Notes: generated from the letters alone by a model not told the origin. A stretch of DNA of 64,000 bases from Effrenium voratum (GCA_963377175.1 CAUJNA010001505.1:1-64000), one strand, 5' to 3'; shown: positions 9,459 to 19,618, counted from the stretch's first letter. Numbers and translations are program-made.

Positions 9459-10748
9459 GTGAAATCCATAGCTACCCTTACTTTATCAGAATACCCACAT
9501 TTTAATCAGCAGTTGCTTCGAGCAAGTGAGGCTTTTGAATATACTTGTTTGCTATTTTCCAATGGTTATGACGACAAATATGGTAAATATGAACTACTAG
9601 GCGCTTTGGGAGCAAAGCAAGTAGTTCAAGCTACTCAAAATTCATTTGAAACCTTAAAAAATTCAATTGAAAAACGTCCGAAGTGGCTATTTGGTCACTT
9701 TAGTTATGAATTAAAAAATGAAGTTGAGTCCTTACAATCAAAGCATTCAGGAACAATAGACTTCCCCAAGCTGTCGTTTTTTGAACCCCAGTTTTTATTT
9801 TTACAAAAGCGCGGTGAGCAACAAGTTGAGCTGCTAGTTCAAGAGGATGCGAATGCTGCTGATGTGCTAAAGTTTTTTAAGGAAGGAGGAGGAGGAGAGC
9901 AAAAAACAGCTTTTGACTTTCCCGTATTTACAGCAAGGCAATCGAAAGCTGCTTACCTAGAAGCTCTTAAACAGCTAAAGCAACACATTCAGTTAGGGGA
10001 CATTTATGAAATTAATTATTGTCAAGAATTTTATTCAAAAAATGCTCATTTTGAACCAATTGAGGCATTTAATTTATTGAATTCAAGATCTCCAATGCCT
10101 TTTTCTGCTTTTTACAAAATGCAACAGAAGCATGTGTTAGGAGCTTCTCCAGAACGGTTTATATGCAAAAGAGGGAATCAATTGTATTCCCAGCCTATTA
10201 AAGGAACTGCCAAACGTGGTGATTCTAAGTCTGATGATAAGAAAATTAGAAATGCACTAAAAGTTGATTTGAAAGAACAAACAGAAAATGTAATGATTGT
10301 AGACCTTGTGCGAAATGACCTTTCGCGTACTGCAGCGAGAGGTACTGTCAAAGTTGAAGAGTTGTTTGGCGCTTATAGTTTTCCACAGGTTCATCAGCTG
10401 GTTTCAACCATCAGTAGTCAACTTTCTGATAAGTACCATTTTGTTGATGCTATCAAACATTCCTTTCCGATGGGCAGCATGACAGGCGCACCAAAAATTA
10501 GTGCTATGAAAATTGCAGATAACTTAGAAAAAAGCAATAGAGGATTATATTCTGGATCAATTGGATATATAGAGCCTAATGGTGACTTTGACTTTAATGT
10601 TGTGATACGAAGTTTGGTCTATGATGCTGAAAGTAACTATCTTTCACTCTCCGTTGGCGGAGCAATTACCGACGGATCTGATCCTGAACAAGAATATCTC
10701 GAATGCTTATTAAAAGCAAAAGCTATTTTTGAATCTCCTATTTCATAA
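9459..10748 (+). CDS. pabB: Aminodeoxychorismate synthase component I
   Basis: Converts chorismate with ammonia to 4-amino-4-deoxychorismate for folate. The 429-residue protein has the chorismate-binding fold in its C-terminal two thirds: GDIYEINYCQEF, LGASPERF, PIKGTAKRG, IVDLVRNDL, GSMTGAPK, YSGSIGYI and VGGAITDGSDPE. The Lys in PIKGT is the covalent-intermediate residue of PabB; TrpE has Ala there, so I call PabB rather than anthranilate synthase. The N-terminal third is shorter than in E. coli. The start is GTG (MKSIATL). No glutamine amidotransferase (PabA) is adjacent. tilS begins 3 bp after its stop. Confidence 0.92.
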   Translation: MKSIATLTLSEYPHFNQQLLRASEAFEYTCLLFSNGYDDKYGKYELLGALGAKQVVQATQNSFETLKNSIEKRPKWLFGHFSYELKNEVESLQSKHSGTIDFPKLSFFEPQFLFLQKRGEQQVELLVQEDANAADVLKFFKEGGGGEQKTAFDFPVFTARQSKAAYLEALKQLKQHIQLGDIYEINYCQEFYSKNAHFEPIEAFNLLNSRSPMPFSAFYKMQQKHVLGASPERFICKRGNQLYSQPIKGTAKRGDSKSDDKKIRNALKVDLKEQTENVMIVDLVRNDLSRTAARGTVKVEELFGAYSFPQVHQLVSTISSQLSDKYHFVDAIKHSFPMGSMTGAPKISAMKIADNLEKSNRGLYSGSIGYIEPNGDFDFNVVIRSLVYDAESNYLSLSVGGAITDGSDPEQEYLECLLKAKAIFESPIS

Positions 10749-10751
10749 TAT

Positions 10752-12080
10752 ATGCTCAACCGCTTTATTAAAATTATAAAAAATAGTCAGCTAAATGCAT
10801 CTGATAAAGTCTTGTTGGCTGTAAGCGGTGGTGTAGATTCAATGGTGCTGTGGCATTTATTTGAAAATGCGAATATTAAGTATGAAGTGGCTCATGTGAA
10901 CTACAGCTTGCGCGAAAATGAAAGTGATAAAGATGAAGCTTTGGTGGTGAGAAAGGCCAAAGACTTAGGAGTAAAGCTCCATCTCAAAAAAGTAGATACT
11001 AGAAAAAAAGCTGAAGCGGCCAAGACTTCTATTCAAATGACTGCCCGCGATATTCGCTACCAATGGTTTGATGAAATAATGAAGAACACTCAACTCTCCA
11101 TTTTAGCAACAGCCCACCACTTAAATGATAGTGTAGAAACTTTTTTAATCAATCTTAACAGAGGGACAGGACTGAAAGGCTTAACAGGTATACCATCAGG
11201 TGATAGATTGTTGCGCCCTTTATTGCAGTTCACTAAAAAGGAACTCAGAGACTATGCTCAAGTCCAAAATATTGAGTTTAGAGAAGACGAAACCAATGCG
11301 GAAACTGATTATGAACGCAATTGGTTCCGGCATGAAATTTTAAACCGCTGGGAGAAACACAATCCGAACTTATTAGATAAGATGCAGTTGACTTTTAGTC
11401 GTTTGCAAAATGCACAGCAGCTTTTAACTGATTTTTTAATAAAAGATACCAAGCGACTGGAAAAGCAATTGCATGAAAATGAATTATATGTAGCTGATAT
11501 TTTAGCATTGGTTCAACCGCAAGAGGGTTTGTACTTTCTTTTAAACCCTTTGGGTTTTAATGAAGTTCAGATTACTGATGTGTTAAGCTGCATTTCAAAA
11601 CAAGAAGTAGGTAAGCAGTTTGAAGCAAATCAACATACGCTCTATGTAGACCGAGAAAAAATATTCATCAAGAAAAAGACTGAAAATTTAGGTGAGAATA
11701 GGTTTTTAATTCACACTCCTTCAGAAAACATAACTCACCCAATCGAACTTAACTTTAAGCAAATTACAATAAATGAATCTACTCAAGTAGGTAAGAGTAT
11801 ATCAGGGTCTGAGCATTTTGATTTAGAACTTCTTGAATTCCCTTTAGTGTTGCGGAAATGGCTTCCGGGAGACTGGATGATTCCATTGGGAATGAAAGGG
11901 AAAAAGAAAATTAGCGACCTATTGGTTGACGCTAAAGTGCCTTTGCCAAAAAAGGAAGAACAATATGTGTTGTGTTCTGGGCAAAACATAATTTGTCTGT
12001 TCGGTGTTCGAATCGATGATCGATTTAAAATTACAAATCAAACAAAACAAGTCCTCCAACTTAGTTTTAAAAGCACTTAA
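10752..12080 (+). CDS. tilS: tRNA(Ile)-lysidine synthase
   Basis: Changes C34 of the CAU-anticodon isoleucine tRNA to lysidine, so that it reads AUA. Residues 25-30 form the PP-loop SGGVDS; further family marks are ATAHHLNDSVETFLINLNRGTGLKGL and FREDETNAETDYERNWFRHEI. The C-terminal part carries the TilS-C domain (LRKWLPGDWMIPLGMKGKKK). Length 442 is normal. It is sandwiched between pabB (3 bp) and the transporter gene (2 bp). Confidence 0.95.
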   Translation: MLNRFIKIIKNSQLNASDKVLLAVSGGVDSMVLWHLFENANIKYEVAHVNYSLRENESDKDEALVVRKAKDLGVKLHLKKVDTRKKAEAAKTSIQMTARDIRYQWFDEIMKNTQLSILATAHHLNDSVETFLINLNRGTGLKGLTGIPSGDRLLRPLLQFTKKELRDYAQVQNIEFREDETNAETDYERNWFRHEILNRWEKHNPNLLDKMQLTFSRLQNAQQLLTDFLIKDTKRLEKQLHENELYVADILALVQPQEGLYFLLNPLGFNEVQITDVLSCISKQEVGKQFEANQHTLYVDREKIFIKKKTENLGENRFLIHTPSENITHPIELNFKQITINESTQVGKSISGSEHFDLELLEFPLVLRKWLPGDWMIPLGMKGKKKISDLLVDAKVPLPKKEEQYVLCSGQNIICLFGVRIDDRFKITNQTKQVLQLSFKST

Positions 12081-12082
12081 GA

Positions 12083-12787
12083 ATGGAAGTTGAAAAAAAG
12101 AGTAAGCGACAAGCATTACAGCTTTATTTAATACTTGCTGCCTTATTTATTGCATCTTTAGTTGCAGGAAATCTGATTTTTCAGAAATTTTTCTATTGGG
12201 ACTTTTTTGGCATTTACACCTTCGAAATTTCTGTTGGAATACTACCTTATCCCATTACTTTTTTAATCACAGACATCATCTCTGAAATTTATGGAAAGCG
12301 AAAAGCAAATCAAGTAGTCATATCTGGGCTTTTTGCAACTGTATTTGTCTTGGGTATTGTGTTGCTTGCAGACACAGTGCCAGCAACAGCATGGTCTCCT
12401 GTAGGCAACGAAGTTTTTCATAATGTATTTGGTTTGACAGGGGTTGCAGTTGCAGCATCAATGGTTGCTTATTTACTGGCTCAACTAATTGATATACGAA
12501 TCTATCATTTTTGGAAAAATTACACGAAAGGGAAGCACCTGTGGCTTCGAAATAATGCTTCTACCATGACCTCCCAGTTTGTAGATACTGCTTCAGTATT
12601 GTTGTTGCTCTGTATATTTAATGCAATCAAGTGGGAATTGTTTTTGCCTCTCTTGCTAAGTGGATTTTTGTTTAAGGTCTTAATTGCAGCAATTGATACT
12701 CCATTCTTATATCTTTTTGTAGGCATAATCAAAAAACAGTTTGACTTAAAAGATAATGAAGAATTAAATTCACTACTGTCCGATTAA
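12083..12787 (+). CDS. Queuosine-precursor transporter (YhhQ/DUF165)
   Basis: Inner-membrane protein of 234 residues with about six hydrophobic segments. YPITFLITDIISEIYGKRKA and LAQLIDIRIYHFWK, then WLRNNASTMTSQFVDT, are the typical YhhQ/VUT signatures; the family imports preQ0/preQ1 for queuosine in tRNA. It starts 2 bp after tilS, placing two tRNA-modification functions in one transcript. Confidence 0.9.
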   Translation: MEVEKKSKRQALQLYLILAALFIASLVAGNLIFQKFFYWDFFGIYTFEISVGILPYPITFLITDIISEIYGKRKANQVVISGLFATVFVLGIVLLADTVPATAWSPVGNEVFHNVFGLTGVAVAASMVAYLLAQLIDIRIYHFWKNYTKGKHLWLRNNASTMTSQFVDTASVLLLLCIFNAIKWELFLPLLLSGFLFKVLIAAIDTPFLYLFVGIIKKQFDLKDNEELNSLLSD

Positions 12788-13363
12788 AAGTTGTTTTTAG
12801 AAAATGAGTGTTTAATTTTTAGTCGTCCATTGAAAAAAAATGAAATCAAATCGAATAAAAACCTTAGTAAAACCGGAAAATTCCGATTGTTTGAGGAAAT
12901 CATTCGGCTGCACTTTGGTTTTTAAAGATTTGGTAAAATTTTATTCACAGGACGAGTTTTTTTGTTTCGTTTTTTTCACGGCGAAAAAAATGAAAAAATT
13001 ACTTACCAAAAAAGGAAACCCGTATATAATAAAAATGACAATAAAGTCTAGAGGAAATAATATAAATATCATGTATTCAGCATTGTACGAAATTTGATTT
13101 ACTTCTATTTACACTGTTTTTATTTTTTTTTATCGGACAACAATGAATTAAATTATTGATTTTTATTTTTACGCAGATCTCGCTGATTTTCACAGATTTC
13201 TTAAAATGTTATTCTCAAATATTGGATTAATAGTAACAATCACTTTAAGTACTTAAGGCACCTTTAACTTTAAGTACTTTTAATTCCAACTTCCAAATTG
13301 ACATTTTCATATCATGTACCCAACTTATAACACCAAATTCTGAACTATAAGTCCAAGAAAGCT
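12788..13363. other. Intergenic spacer with short repeated words
   Basis: No supported gene. An open frame at 12840-13097 (85 codons) has no recognisable features. CTTTAAGTACTT occurs twice (around 13240 and 13270), and the stretch near 13170 (ACGCAGATCTCGCTGATTTT) resembles the dispersed intergenic repeats known from many Bacteroidota genomes. Confidence 0.55.
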
Positions 13364-13371
13364 TATTTTTG
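13364..13371 (+). promoter_or_regulatory. -7 promoter box of dsbD
   Basis: TATTTTTG matches TAnnTTTG 26 bp upstream of the ATG at 13398. A weak -33 (TTCTG, 13338-13342) lies 21 bp further up. Confidence 0.5.
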
Positions 13372-13397
13372 AATGTTTCAGAATTAAAATTCAGTTT

Positions 13398-15887
13398 ATG
13401 CGAGCTATTTTTTTGCTTTTTAGCATTCTATTTTCTTCTATTTTTTCTCAAGCCCAAATATTTGACCCTGTTAGTTGGACAACTGAAACCAAAGTATTTG
13501 AAGATGGAAAAGTTGAATTACTGGTCCATGCCACAATAGAAAAAGACTGGCATTTATATTCTCAAACCTTACCGAGCGATGATGGACCAATTGCTACTGA
13601 ATTTACATTTCCTAAAGCCGATGATTATGCGCTAAAAGGAAAAGTAAGGGAACCAAAAGCAAAGAAAGAATACGATCCTAACTTCGATATGGAGTTGAGT
13701 TATTTTGAGAAAAAGGTCACATTCACTCAAGAGATTACAAGGAAGTCGACCAAGGCTTTTGAAATTACTGGGGAGGTATACTTTATGGTTTGCGATGCTG
13801 AAAAATGCTTGCCACCAGAATATGTGGACTTGAACTTTAAAATTCCTGCATCGACTGAAGCAGAGAAGGAGGAGAGCGACGAAAGTGAAATCCTTGAAGA
13901 GTCTTCTGAAGTAGGAGCCATAGATGTAGAAGCTGAGGAATTAAATGAATCAGCAAAAGAGGATCGACCTGCAGTGATTTGGAAGTATTCAGTTGAAAAA
14001 TTAGAGGATAATTACTATGCGCTTTCGTTTAAGGCAGATATAGGTCCAGGATGGCACCTTTACTCTCAAGAACTTCCTCGAGATGACGGGCCGATTGCCA
14101 CTGGATTTTATTTCAAGGAAGAAAACCACGAATGGATTGGAAAGGTGGAAGAGCTTGGAGAATTGATTTCAGATTATGATCCAAACTTTGAAATGGACCT
14201 AAACTATTATGCTGAGCAAGCTGAGTTTGTTCAAAAAGTAAAAACTGATGCTAGCTTCATTCGAGGAGAATTTGAATTTATGGTTTGCAACGATGTGATG
14301 TGCTTACCTCCAGAACTAATCGAGTTTGAATTCGATTTAGAAAAAGGAACGGGTATTAATGTTTTAGAAAAAGCAGATCAAAAAGCTGATTTAGATGTTG
14401 CTACCGTAATTCCTCAACTTCCTCATGTCGACTTAGAGGCTCCCCTAGCAGAATGCGGTGATGAACGTCAAGAAATTAGCAATGTTTGGATGGTTTTCTT
14501 ATTTGGTTTTATCGGCGGAATAATCGCCTTGTTAACCCCTTGTGTTTTCCCAATGATTCCGCTTACGGTGAGCTTTTTTACCAAAAGCGATGGTGATGGA
14601 GCAAGTGGAAAAGGACTTGGTAAGGCCATATTGTATGGTTTTTTCATTTTTATGATTTATGCCATTTTAAGTATCCCATTTCATTTCAATACTGATCCAG
14701 CAGTCTTAAATGACATCGCTACTAGTGTTTGGTTGAACATCATCTTTTTTATTGTCTTTGTCGTTTTTGCTATTTCCTTCTTTGGTTATTTTGAGATTAC
14801 CTTACCAAGTTCGTTGACAAACAAAGCTGACTCTGCTTCTCAAGTAGGTGGGGTATTGGGAATATTTTTCATGGCATTGACTCTGGCACTCGTTTCCTTT
14901 TCTTGTACTGGTCCTATTTTGGGAACTGTATTGGGAAATGCTTTAAAGAATGGACCTTGGCCAATAACAGCTGCCATGAGCGGTTTTGGAGTGGCACTTG
15001 GACTGCCATTTGCGATTTTTGCTGCCTTTCCAAGCATGATGAATAAATTACCAAAGTCAGGTGGCTGGCTAAACTCAGTTAAAGTAGTGTTAGGGTTTAT
15101 TGAATTGGCCTTGGCGGTTAAGTTTTTATCAAATGCTGACTTAGTTGAGCAGTGGGGATTCCTCAAGAGAGAAACCTTCTTCTTAATCTGGACTTTAATT
15201 GGCATTGGATTGTTTGCCTATTTAGTAGGATGGCTAAAGTTTCCTCACGACTCACCCATAAAAAAATTATCTCCATTTCGAATTGGATTTGCAGCGCTAG
15301 TTTTGGCTTTCACGATTTATATCGCACCAGGTGTATTAAAGAATCCACCTTGGAATCACAATGTATTGAGTGGTTTCCCTCCACCGACTTTTTACGGATG
15401 GTATGAAAAAGAAACTTTTCACGCTGAGTTTGATAGTTTTGATGAAGCCTTGGCAGAATCTAAACGTGTGAATAAGCCCTTGCTGATTGACTTTACTGGC
15501 TGGGCCTGTGTCAACTGTCGAAAAATGGAGGAGTCTGTTTGGACAGTTGAAAGCATCAAGAAAAAATTAGAAGAAGACTTTGTGCTCGTATCCTTATATG
15601 TTGATGATAAAGTGAAATTGCCAGAAGAACAGCAAGGAGTTTTTGAGTACCAAGCAGGAGGACAAACCAAGAAAAAGAAGATTAAAACAATTGGCAATAA
15701 ATGGGCTACTTTTCAAACTCAAGTATTCAATAATAACTCACAACCCTACTATGTTATGTTAAGCCCTGATGGTTATTTGTTAGGTAATCCAGTAGGTTAT
15801 ACACCAAGTGTAAATGAGTACGCTGAGTTTTTGAATTGTGGATTGAATACCTTCAAAGAAAAAAGTGGTTTAGCGTCAGCGCCATAG
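13398..15887 (+). CDS. dsbD: Thiol:disulfide interchange protein DsbD with doubled N-terminal domain
   Basis: Carries electrons from cytoplasmic thioredoxin across the inner membrane to periplasmic thiol proteins. 829 residues: signal peptide (1-19); a first periplasmic domain with Cys132/Cys137 (VCDAEKC); an acidic linker (155-190); a second, similar domain with Cys297/Cys302 (VCNDVMC); a membrane domain of about eight segments with the redox pair Cys382 (TPCVFP) and Cys503 (SCTGPILG); and a C-terminal thioredoxin domain with CVNC at 704-707. Both N-terminal copies share DWHLYSQ/GWHLYSQ, DDGPIAT and YDPNFEMDLNY-like blocks, so the doubling is an internal duplication. E. coli DsbD has one such domain and is about 565 residues. 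Confidence 0.93.
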   Translation: MRAIFLLFSILFSSIFSQAQIFDPVSWTTETKVFEDGKVELLVHATIEKDWHLYSQTLPSDDGPIATEFTFPKADDYALKGKVREPKAKKEYDPNFDMELSYFEKKVTFTQEITRKSTKAFEITGEVYFMVCDAEKCLPPEYVDLNFKIPASTEAEKEESDESEILEESSEVGAIDVEAEELNESAKEDRPAVIWKYSVEKLEDNYYALSFKADIGPGWHLYSQELPRDDGPIATGFYFKEENHEWIGKVEELGELISDYDPNFEMDLNYYAEQAEFVQKVKTDASFIRGEFEFMVCNDVMCLPPELIEFEFDLEKGTGINVLEKADQKADLDVATVIPQLPHVDLEAPLAECGDERQEISNVWMVFLFGFIGGIIALLTPCVFPMIPLTVSFFTKSDGDGASGKGLGKAILYGFFIFMIYAILSIPFHFNTDPAVLNDIATSVWLNIIFFIVFVVFAISFFGYFEITLPSSLTNKADSASQVGGVLGIFFMALTLALVSFSCTGPILGTVLGNALKNGPWPITAAMSGFGVALGLPFAIFAAFPSMMNKLPKSGGWLNSVKVVLGFIELALAVKFLSNADLVEQWGFLKRETFFLIWTLIGIGLFAYLVGWLKFPHDSPIKKLSPFRIGFAALVLAFTIYIAPGVLKNPPWNHNVLSGFPPPTFYGWYEKETFHAEFDSFDEALAESKRVNKPLLIDFTGWACVNCRKMEESVWTVESIKKKLEEDFVLVSLYVDDKVKLPEEQQGVFEYQAGGQTKKKKIKTIGNKWATFQTQVFNNNSQPYYVMLSPDGYLLGNPVGYTPSVNEYAEFLNCGLNTFKEKSGLASAP

Positions 15888-15927
15888 CCAAACATACTAA
15901 TTAGCCCATATTATTGTTTGCAACACC

Positions 15928-17025
15928 ATGGGTGTAAAAAAAATAATTGTTTCTGTTTCTTCTGACTTAACTACTGACCAACGGGTAGCTAAAGTTTGCA
16001 GCTCCTTGCATAACGCCAATTATGAGGTAATGTTGCTTGGTCGGAAACTAGCTTCGAGCCCACCCCTTTCAAAAAGAAACTATCCTTGTAAACGATTTGA
16101 TTTATGGTTTAATAAGGGAGTTCTGTTTTATGCCAACCTGAATATTCAATTGTTTTTTTACTTGTTGTTTAAAAAGTCCGATGGATTGCTAGCGAATGAC
16201 CTGGATACCTTACCTGCTAACTATTTGGTATCAAAAATTAAAAACATTCCTTTAGTCTATGACAGTCACGAGTATTTTACTGAAGTGCCTGAACTTCAAA
16301 ACAGACCTTTTGTAAAAGGCGTTTGGGAAAGAATAGAAAAGGCCATCTTACCTAAGCTTCAATTTGCCATCACAGTGAGTGAAAAAATTGCTGAAATCTA
16401 TTTTCAGAAATATGGATGTGAGTTCAAACTCGTTAGAAATTTTCCGATTTACAGAGAGCATTCAGATACTATAGAAAAGAAAGAGATTATTTTATATCAA
16501 GGAGCCTTAAATGCAGGCCGTGGCTTGGAAGAACTTATTGAATCAATGCAGTTTATTGATACAGCAGAGTTGTGGCTAGCAGGAGCAGGAGACTTAGTAG
16601 ATGAATTAAAGAAGCTAGTTGCTGAACTTAACTTAGAAAGTAAGGTGAAGTTATTAGGACGATTAACACCAGATGAATTAAAAAGAATTACTCAAAAAGC
16701 TAAAATTGGTGTTTCCCTTGAGAAAAAATTAGGACTGAACTATACCTATGCTCTGCCGAATAAAATTTTCGATTATATTCATGCAGGTGTGCCTGTTTTG
16801 TATTCAAGCTTAGAAGAAGTTGTAACCACTTTAAGAGGTTACAATGTTGGGGAAGAACTAAAAAGTCATGAGCCGCAAAAACTTGCCCAACAACTTAATG
16901 AGATGCTAAACTCCCCCAATTCTGCGCAATGGGAAATCAATTGTAATTTGGCAGCCAAAGAACTTAATTGGCAGAAAGAGGAGCCTCACCTGTTGGCTAT
17001 TTTTAAAGCTGCATTTTCCAATTAG
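15928..17025 (+). CDS. GT4-family glycosyltransferase
   Basis: 365 residues with a GT-B fold. VSVSSDLTTDQRVAKVC starts the acceptor domain; the donor domain has ILYQGALNAGRGLEELI, LWLAGAGD and the PNKIFDYIHAGVPVLYSS motif, typical of GT4 enzymes using nucleotide-activated sugars. It is followed 5 bp later by a GT2 enzyme, suggesting a joint role in a surface glycan. Sugar specificity cannot be told. Confidence 0.85.
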   Translation: MGVKKIIVSVSSDLTTDQRVAKVCSSLHNANYEVMLLGRKLASSPPLSKRNYPCKRFDLWFNKGVLFYANLNIQLFFYLLFKKSDGLLANDLDTLPANYLVSKIKNIPLVYDSHEYFTEVPELQNRPFVKGVWERIEKAILPKLQFAITVSEKIAEIYFQKYGCEFKLVRNFPIYREHSDTIEKKEIILYQGALNAGRGLEELIESMQFIDTAELWLAGAGDLVDELKKLVAELNLESKVKLLGRLTPDELKRITQKAKIGVSLEKKLGLNYTYALPNKIFDYIHAGVPVLYSSLEEVVTTLRGYNVGEELKSHEPQKLAQQLNEMLNSPNSAQWEINCNLAAKELNWQKEEPHLLAIFKAAFSN

Positions 17026-17030
17026 TACCT

Positions 17031-17936
17031 ATGCTATCCATTTGTATCCCAACATATAATTACGACTGTCGTCCATTGCTGAACAATTTGATGAAGCAAA
17101 TTGAAGGATGTAAGGAAAAAGTTGAGCTCATAGCAATGGATGATGCATCTGGGGAATCTTTTCAGTTGCTATACAAAAATCTAGACACACAAATTCAATT
17201 TATTCAGTTGAAGGAAAATGTTGGTCGCTCGAAGATTCGAAATTTATTAGCCAAAGAAGCAAGCCATGATTACTTGTTATTTATAGATGGCGACTCAAGT
17301 GTATTGTCGGATAATTTTTTAGTCACTTATTTAGACATATTAAAAAACCAACCAGCAACTACTGTATTTTGTGGTGGAAGTATTTATGCTGATCAACCCG
17401 CATCAAGTGAAGAAATGCTTCGTTGGAGGTACAGCAAGGCAAGAGAGAAAAAGTCTGAACATTTTCTAAGGAAGTATCCCTATCAATCGTTCACTAGCAA
17501 TAATTTTATAATTAAAAAGGAAGTTTTTTTAAGCATTTTATTTGAAGAACGTATCAAGTCATATGGTCATGAAGATACCCTGTTCGGTTTTGAGTTAAAG
17601 CGAAAAGCAATCAGCATTCAGCATATAGACAATCCTGTTTTAAATGGCGACCTAGACAGTAATGCCCTTTTTTTAGAAAAAACTAGGATAGGCATTTCCA
17701 ATCTGCTTAAAATCTTAGACCTGTTAGAGTACGATGAGCAATTTATCCGCCTATTGCCTTTATTGCGCACCTACTTCAAGATAAAGTTATTTGGCCTAGA
17801 AATATTCTTAAGGTGGTGGTTTAAAGCAAACCGAAAGAGATTAGAAAAAAAGTTTAAGCAGGGCAAGGGAAGCTTGCTCACCTTTGACTTTTATCGCTTA
17901 GGAGTGCTATCTACCCTGTTTAAGAATCAGAAATAA
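17031..17936 (+). CDS. GT2-family glycosyltransferase
   Basis: 301 residues, GT-A fold. LSICIPTYNYD opens the domain, AMDDASGE and ENVGRSKIRN mark the nucleotide site, and FIDGDSSVL supplies the metal-binding DxD. Then comes a FCGGSIYADQP segment and a GHEDTLFGFEL motif common in this family. A basic C-terminus with hydrophobic patches suggests membrane association. Likely co-transcribed with the preceding GT4 gene. Confidence 0.85.
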   Translation: MLSICIPTYNYDCRPLLNNLMKQIEGCKEKVELIAMDDASGESFQLLYKNLDTQIQFIQLKENVGRSKIRNLLAKEASHDYLLFIDGDSSVLSDNFLVTYLDILKNQPATTVFCGGSIYADQPASSEEMLRWRYSKAREKKSEHFLRKYPYQSFTSNNFIIKKEVFLSILFEERIKSYGHEDTLFGFELKRKAISIQHIDNPVLNGDLDSNALFLEKTRIGISNLLKILDLLEYDEQFIRLLPLLRTYFKIKLFGLEIFLRWWFKANRKRLEKKFKQGKGSLLTFDFYRLGVLSTLFKNQK

Positions 17937-17973
17937 GGGTTCAATTTTCAGTGATCAATTATCCATTGAACAC

Positions 17974-18663
17974 TTAGGACGGTATCGTATTCTCAGGCTC
18001 AGTTATCGTCTCATTTTCAAATTGCAAAATTCTACCAGGGAAACGGCGAATCAATTCATAATCATGAGTTGCCACAAGAACAGCTTTGTCGTTTTGACTA
18101 ATGGAAACCAATAGCTTCATAATCTCGTCAGATGTTTCAGGATCAAGGTTTCCGGTTGGCTCATCGGCTAGGATTATTTCAGGGTCATTAAGCAAAGCAC
18201 GCGCAATGGCAACCCTTTGCTGCTCTCCACCAGAAAGTTCATGAGGCATTTTAAAGCCTTTGTTTTTAAGGCCTACCTTTTCCAATACTACTTCTATGCC
18301 TTCATTGATTTCTTTCTTATTCTTCCATCCCGTAGCTCGCATCACAAACTTCAGGTTGTTGTTTATGGTGCGGTCTGAAAGCAGCTGAAAATCTTGAAAT
18401 ACGATGCCAATTTTGCGCCGTAAAAAAGGAATTTTACTTCTCTTGATTTTTCTTAAATCAAACCCTGCAACACTGGCATTTCCTTCTTGGAGTTCAAGTT
18501 CAGCATAAAGCGTTTTCAGAAAACTACTTTTCCCACTCCCATTTTTCCCTACAAGGTATACCATTTCTCCTTTTTCAATCCGCAACCCCAAGTTAGCTAA
18601 GACAAGATGCTTTTTTTGAAAAACATTAACGCTATTTAATTCAATGATGGCTGTTCCAGGCAT
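17974..18663 (-). CDS. ftsE: Cell division ATP-binding protein FtsE
   Basis: ABC ATPase of 229 residues that works with FtsX to activate septal peptidoglycan hydrolases. Walker A is GKNGSGKS at 39-46; FQDFQLL is the Q loop region; the signature is [17 protein letters not shown]; Walker B is [15 protein letters not shown]; the H loop is VATHD. FtsX is not adjacent. LolD/MacB-type ATPases are the alternative, but the length and DRTINNNL segment fit FtsE. It converges with the GT2 gene across a 37-bp spacer. Confidence 0.88.
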   Translation of the reverse strand: MPGTAIIELNSVNVFQKKHLVLANLGLRIEKGEMVYLVGKNGSGKSSFLKTLYAELELQEGNASVAGFDLRKIKRSKIPFLRRKIGIVFQDFQLLSDRTINNNLKFVMRATGWKNKKEINEGIEVVLEKVGLKNKGFKMPHELSGGEQQRVAIARALLNDPEIILADEPTGNLDPETSDEIMKLLVSISQNDKAVLVATHDYELIRRFPGRILQFENETITEPENTIPS

Positions 18664-19354
18664 AGTTCAAGATTAAAAAACAAAGATAGAAAATTATCAT
18701 CGCTTAAGTTATAAGTTAAGAGTTAAGAGTGACTAAAGTACTTGAAGTTTGGAGTTAAGAGTTAAAAGTGACTAAAGTTAATGGGTGAATTGAAAATTGA
18801 TGATTGACAATGGATAAATGATAATTAGAGGAAATGAGAGAGAAAGGATGAAAGATGAAAGAATTGATAATTGACAATTGATAATGGATAATTGATAATG
18901 GGATTTTAGATTTACGATTTTAAAGAATTGATAATTGATAATGGATAAATGATAATTGATAGTGAAATCAGTGAATTTACGATTAAGGACTTTAGACTTT
19001 AGACCTTAGATTTTAGATAAATTGAAGATTGAACATTAAAAATCTTTGTGAGCTTTGTGCAATCTTGCAGGACTTTGTGGTTAAACAGGAAAGATGAAAG
19101 AGGAGACAATTGATAATTGACAATGGATAAATGATAATTAGAGGAAATGAAAGAGAATGAATGAAAGGTGAATGAGTTAATCGGTGAATCATTTAATAAT
19201 TTAATCAATTATTATGTTAATAGGAATTAAAAGATTGAATATTGACTGATTGAAAATTAAGTGCTTAACATTGAATACTTCGGTGGACTCAGTGCATCGT
19301 ATTGACTGATTGACTGATTCACTGATTGAACATTGATCACTGAACACTGCACAC
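18664..19354. repeat. AT-rich intergenic repeat region
   Basis: Built of drifting copies of words such as TTGATAATTGATAATGGATAA, AGTTAAGAGTTAA and TTTAGACTTTAGA. A perfect 35-bp direct repeat occurs at 18803-18837 and 19116-19150. No gene is supported; short open frames are translations of repeats. Such word salad is common between genes in some Bacteroidota. Confidence 0.75.
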
Positions 19355-19435
19355 TCCAAACTCCTCACTCCACACTCCAAACTCCTCACTCCACATTCCA
19401 AACTCCTCACTCCACATTCCAAACTCCTCACTGAC
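19355..19435. repeat. 21-bp tandem repeat, about four copies
   Basis: Unit TCCAAACTCCTCACTCCACAC starts at 19355, 19376, 19397 and 19418, the last copy being incomplete. The unit is a multiple of three and gives a GVRSLEC repeat in minus-strand translation, but there is no gene context. No spacers of unrelated sequence exist, so it is not CRISPR. Confidence 0.9.
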
Positions 19436-19618
19436 TTCTGTTAACAAGATAGCGTTGAAAACTTCGACACAATAAAGCTTGGCAGCGAAGAGTTACAGTT
19501 AATTTTAGAATCTTGCAGGAAGTGTAAAAAATTGCTTTACGGTTTCGTTTTTAGGCATGAACTTGTTCACAGACATTTAAAATTTGAATTTTTGAGAAAG
19601 CAAAGGATAGGTTGGTTA

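Noticed and set aside
12840..13097. 85-codon open frame between the queuosine transporter and dsbD
   Set aside because: Low-complexity Phe/Lys-rich product, no motif and no promoter box; probably chance in AT-rich DNA.
19355..19435. CRISPR-like repeats
   Set aside because: Units follow each other directly without unique spacers, and no cas gene is near.
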